Of a DNA stretch of 38,725 nucleotides, positions 38,161 through 38,725 are shown in pieces. Source of the stretch: Flavobacteriia bacterium (GTDB lineage: Bacteria; Bacteroidota; Bacteroidia; Flavobacteriales; Flavobacteriaceae); contig DAOUPQ010000002.1 in the NCBI GenBank assembly GCA_030626085.1, positions 1 through 38,725 on the forward strand. Reading direction: 5' to 3'. Numbering within the stretch: position 1 is the stretch's first letter; every line of letters starts with the position of its first letter. Under the pieces are notes generated by a model. That model did no database searches, was not told the DNA's origin, and worked only from the letters and a program-made list of their open reading frames with translations. The translations under genes and the position numbers were made by a program.

Positions 38161-38725
38161 ATGGCTATACAAAATAACATTCCTTTAAGATCCTCTTTAA
38201 TGAGTGTTTTATGGGACGTGCAAAGAAGAAAAAGGTTTATAAGTCATGACGACATGACCAAAATTGCAAATGAATTTAACATGTCAAGAATGGAATTAGA
38301 AGGTGTCGTAACCTTTTATCATTTTTACCATAGAACAGATTGTGGCAAATACACCATATACATTAATGATTGTGTGATCTCTCAATATTCGGGAAGAAAC
38401 AAGATAGTTGAAGCATTTGAGGAAGTAATTGGAGTAAAAGTTGGTCATGTAACGGATGACAAAATGTTTGGTTTGTTTAAATCTCCATGTATTGGTTTAA
38501 GTGATCAAGAACCAGCATGTTTAATTAATTTTCAACCATTTACTCACCTGACTCCTCATAAGATCAAAGATATAATAGCACAAATTAGAAATGGGAAAAA
38601 AGCTTTTGAAATTTGCGACACACCTAAAAGTGTTATTCAATATAAACCAAGTATTGATAAGACGGTATTTTTTAAACCTTACGTTACATACGCCACATTA
38701 TCTTTTTTAGAAAAATATAATCCGG
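38161..38725 (+). CDS. hoxF: NAD-reducing hydrogenase diaphorase subunit HoxF (N-terminal NuoE-like domain), truncated by window end
   Basis: Manual translation open to window end: MAIQNNIPLRSSLMSVLWDVQRRKRFISHDDMTKIANEFNMSRMELEGVVTFYHFYHRTDCGKYTIYINDCVI...DDKMFGLFKSPCIGLSDQEPACLINFQPFTHLTPHKIKDIIAQIRNGKKAFEI. The GMFGLFDTPCIGLSDQEPAMLI-like block is characteristic of HoxF as I recall it. Confidence 0.88.
   Translation, partial: MAIQNNIPLRSSLMSVLWDVQRRKRFISHDDMTKIANEFNMSRMELEGVVTFYHFYHRTDCGKYTIYINDCVISQYSGRNKIVEAFEEVIGVKVGHVTDDKMFGLFKSPCIGLSDQEPACLINFQPFTHLTPHKIKDIIAQIRNGKKAFEICDTPKSVIQYKPSIDKTVFFKPYVTYATLSFLEKYNP

Noticed and set aside
1-38725. Genome-wide stop-codon reassignment to explain the stops in hyaB and dgt
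   Set aside because: Many other genes in the window end normally at TAA or TAG in the expected place (e.g. ugd and dxs at TAG), so neither codon is reassigned globally.
1-38725. CRISPR arrays, tRNA/rRNA genes, transposases, phage genes or toxin-antitoxin modules
   Set aside because: No regularly spaced direct repeats, tRNA-like cloverleaf or mobile-element protein was recognised in the window.

Overview
AT-rich Bacteroidetes/Flavobacteriia-like chromosomal window (lineage inferred from gene content and TAnnTTTG-type promoter motifs). The left part (1-5 kb) is the edge of a surface-polysaccharide locus: glycosyltransferase, UpxY/NusG-like antiterminator, NDP-sugar epimerase, UDP-sugar dehydrogenase and Wza-like export lipoprotein. 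The middle (5-28 kb) is mostly housekeeping: OsmC, dipeptide epimerase, rsmI, acyl-CoA synthetase, SIMPL protein, aspS, ClC channel, GDPD, tadA, murI, dxs, DUF3078, dgt, PiT transporter, tricorn-like S41 protease and a HAD hydrolase. The right part (28-38.7 kb) is a [NiFe]-hydrogenase island. On the minus strand are hyaA-hyaB-hyaC-type structural genes, a maturation protease, and hypF-hypD-hypE. On the plus strand, diverging from these, are hypA and the start of a HoxF-like NAD-linked diaphorase gene. The most notable observation is that the hydrogenase large subunit is split by an in-frame TAA into two same-frame ORFs. The N-terminal ORF carries RTCGVC and the C-terminal ORF carries DPCLACAVH. 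The second ORF has its own ATG preceded by an AGGAG. A second conserved gene, dgt, carries an in-frame TAG at codon 12. Three TGAT-N4-ATCA-like (Crp/Fnr-type) dyads lie upstream of hyaA, hypF and hoxF, suggesting a coordinated regulon. The HyaA-like small subunit lacks both supernumerary cysteines linked to O2 tolerance. No CRISPR array, tRNA/rRNA gene, transposase or clearly novel multi-gene system was found.
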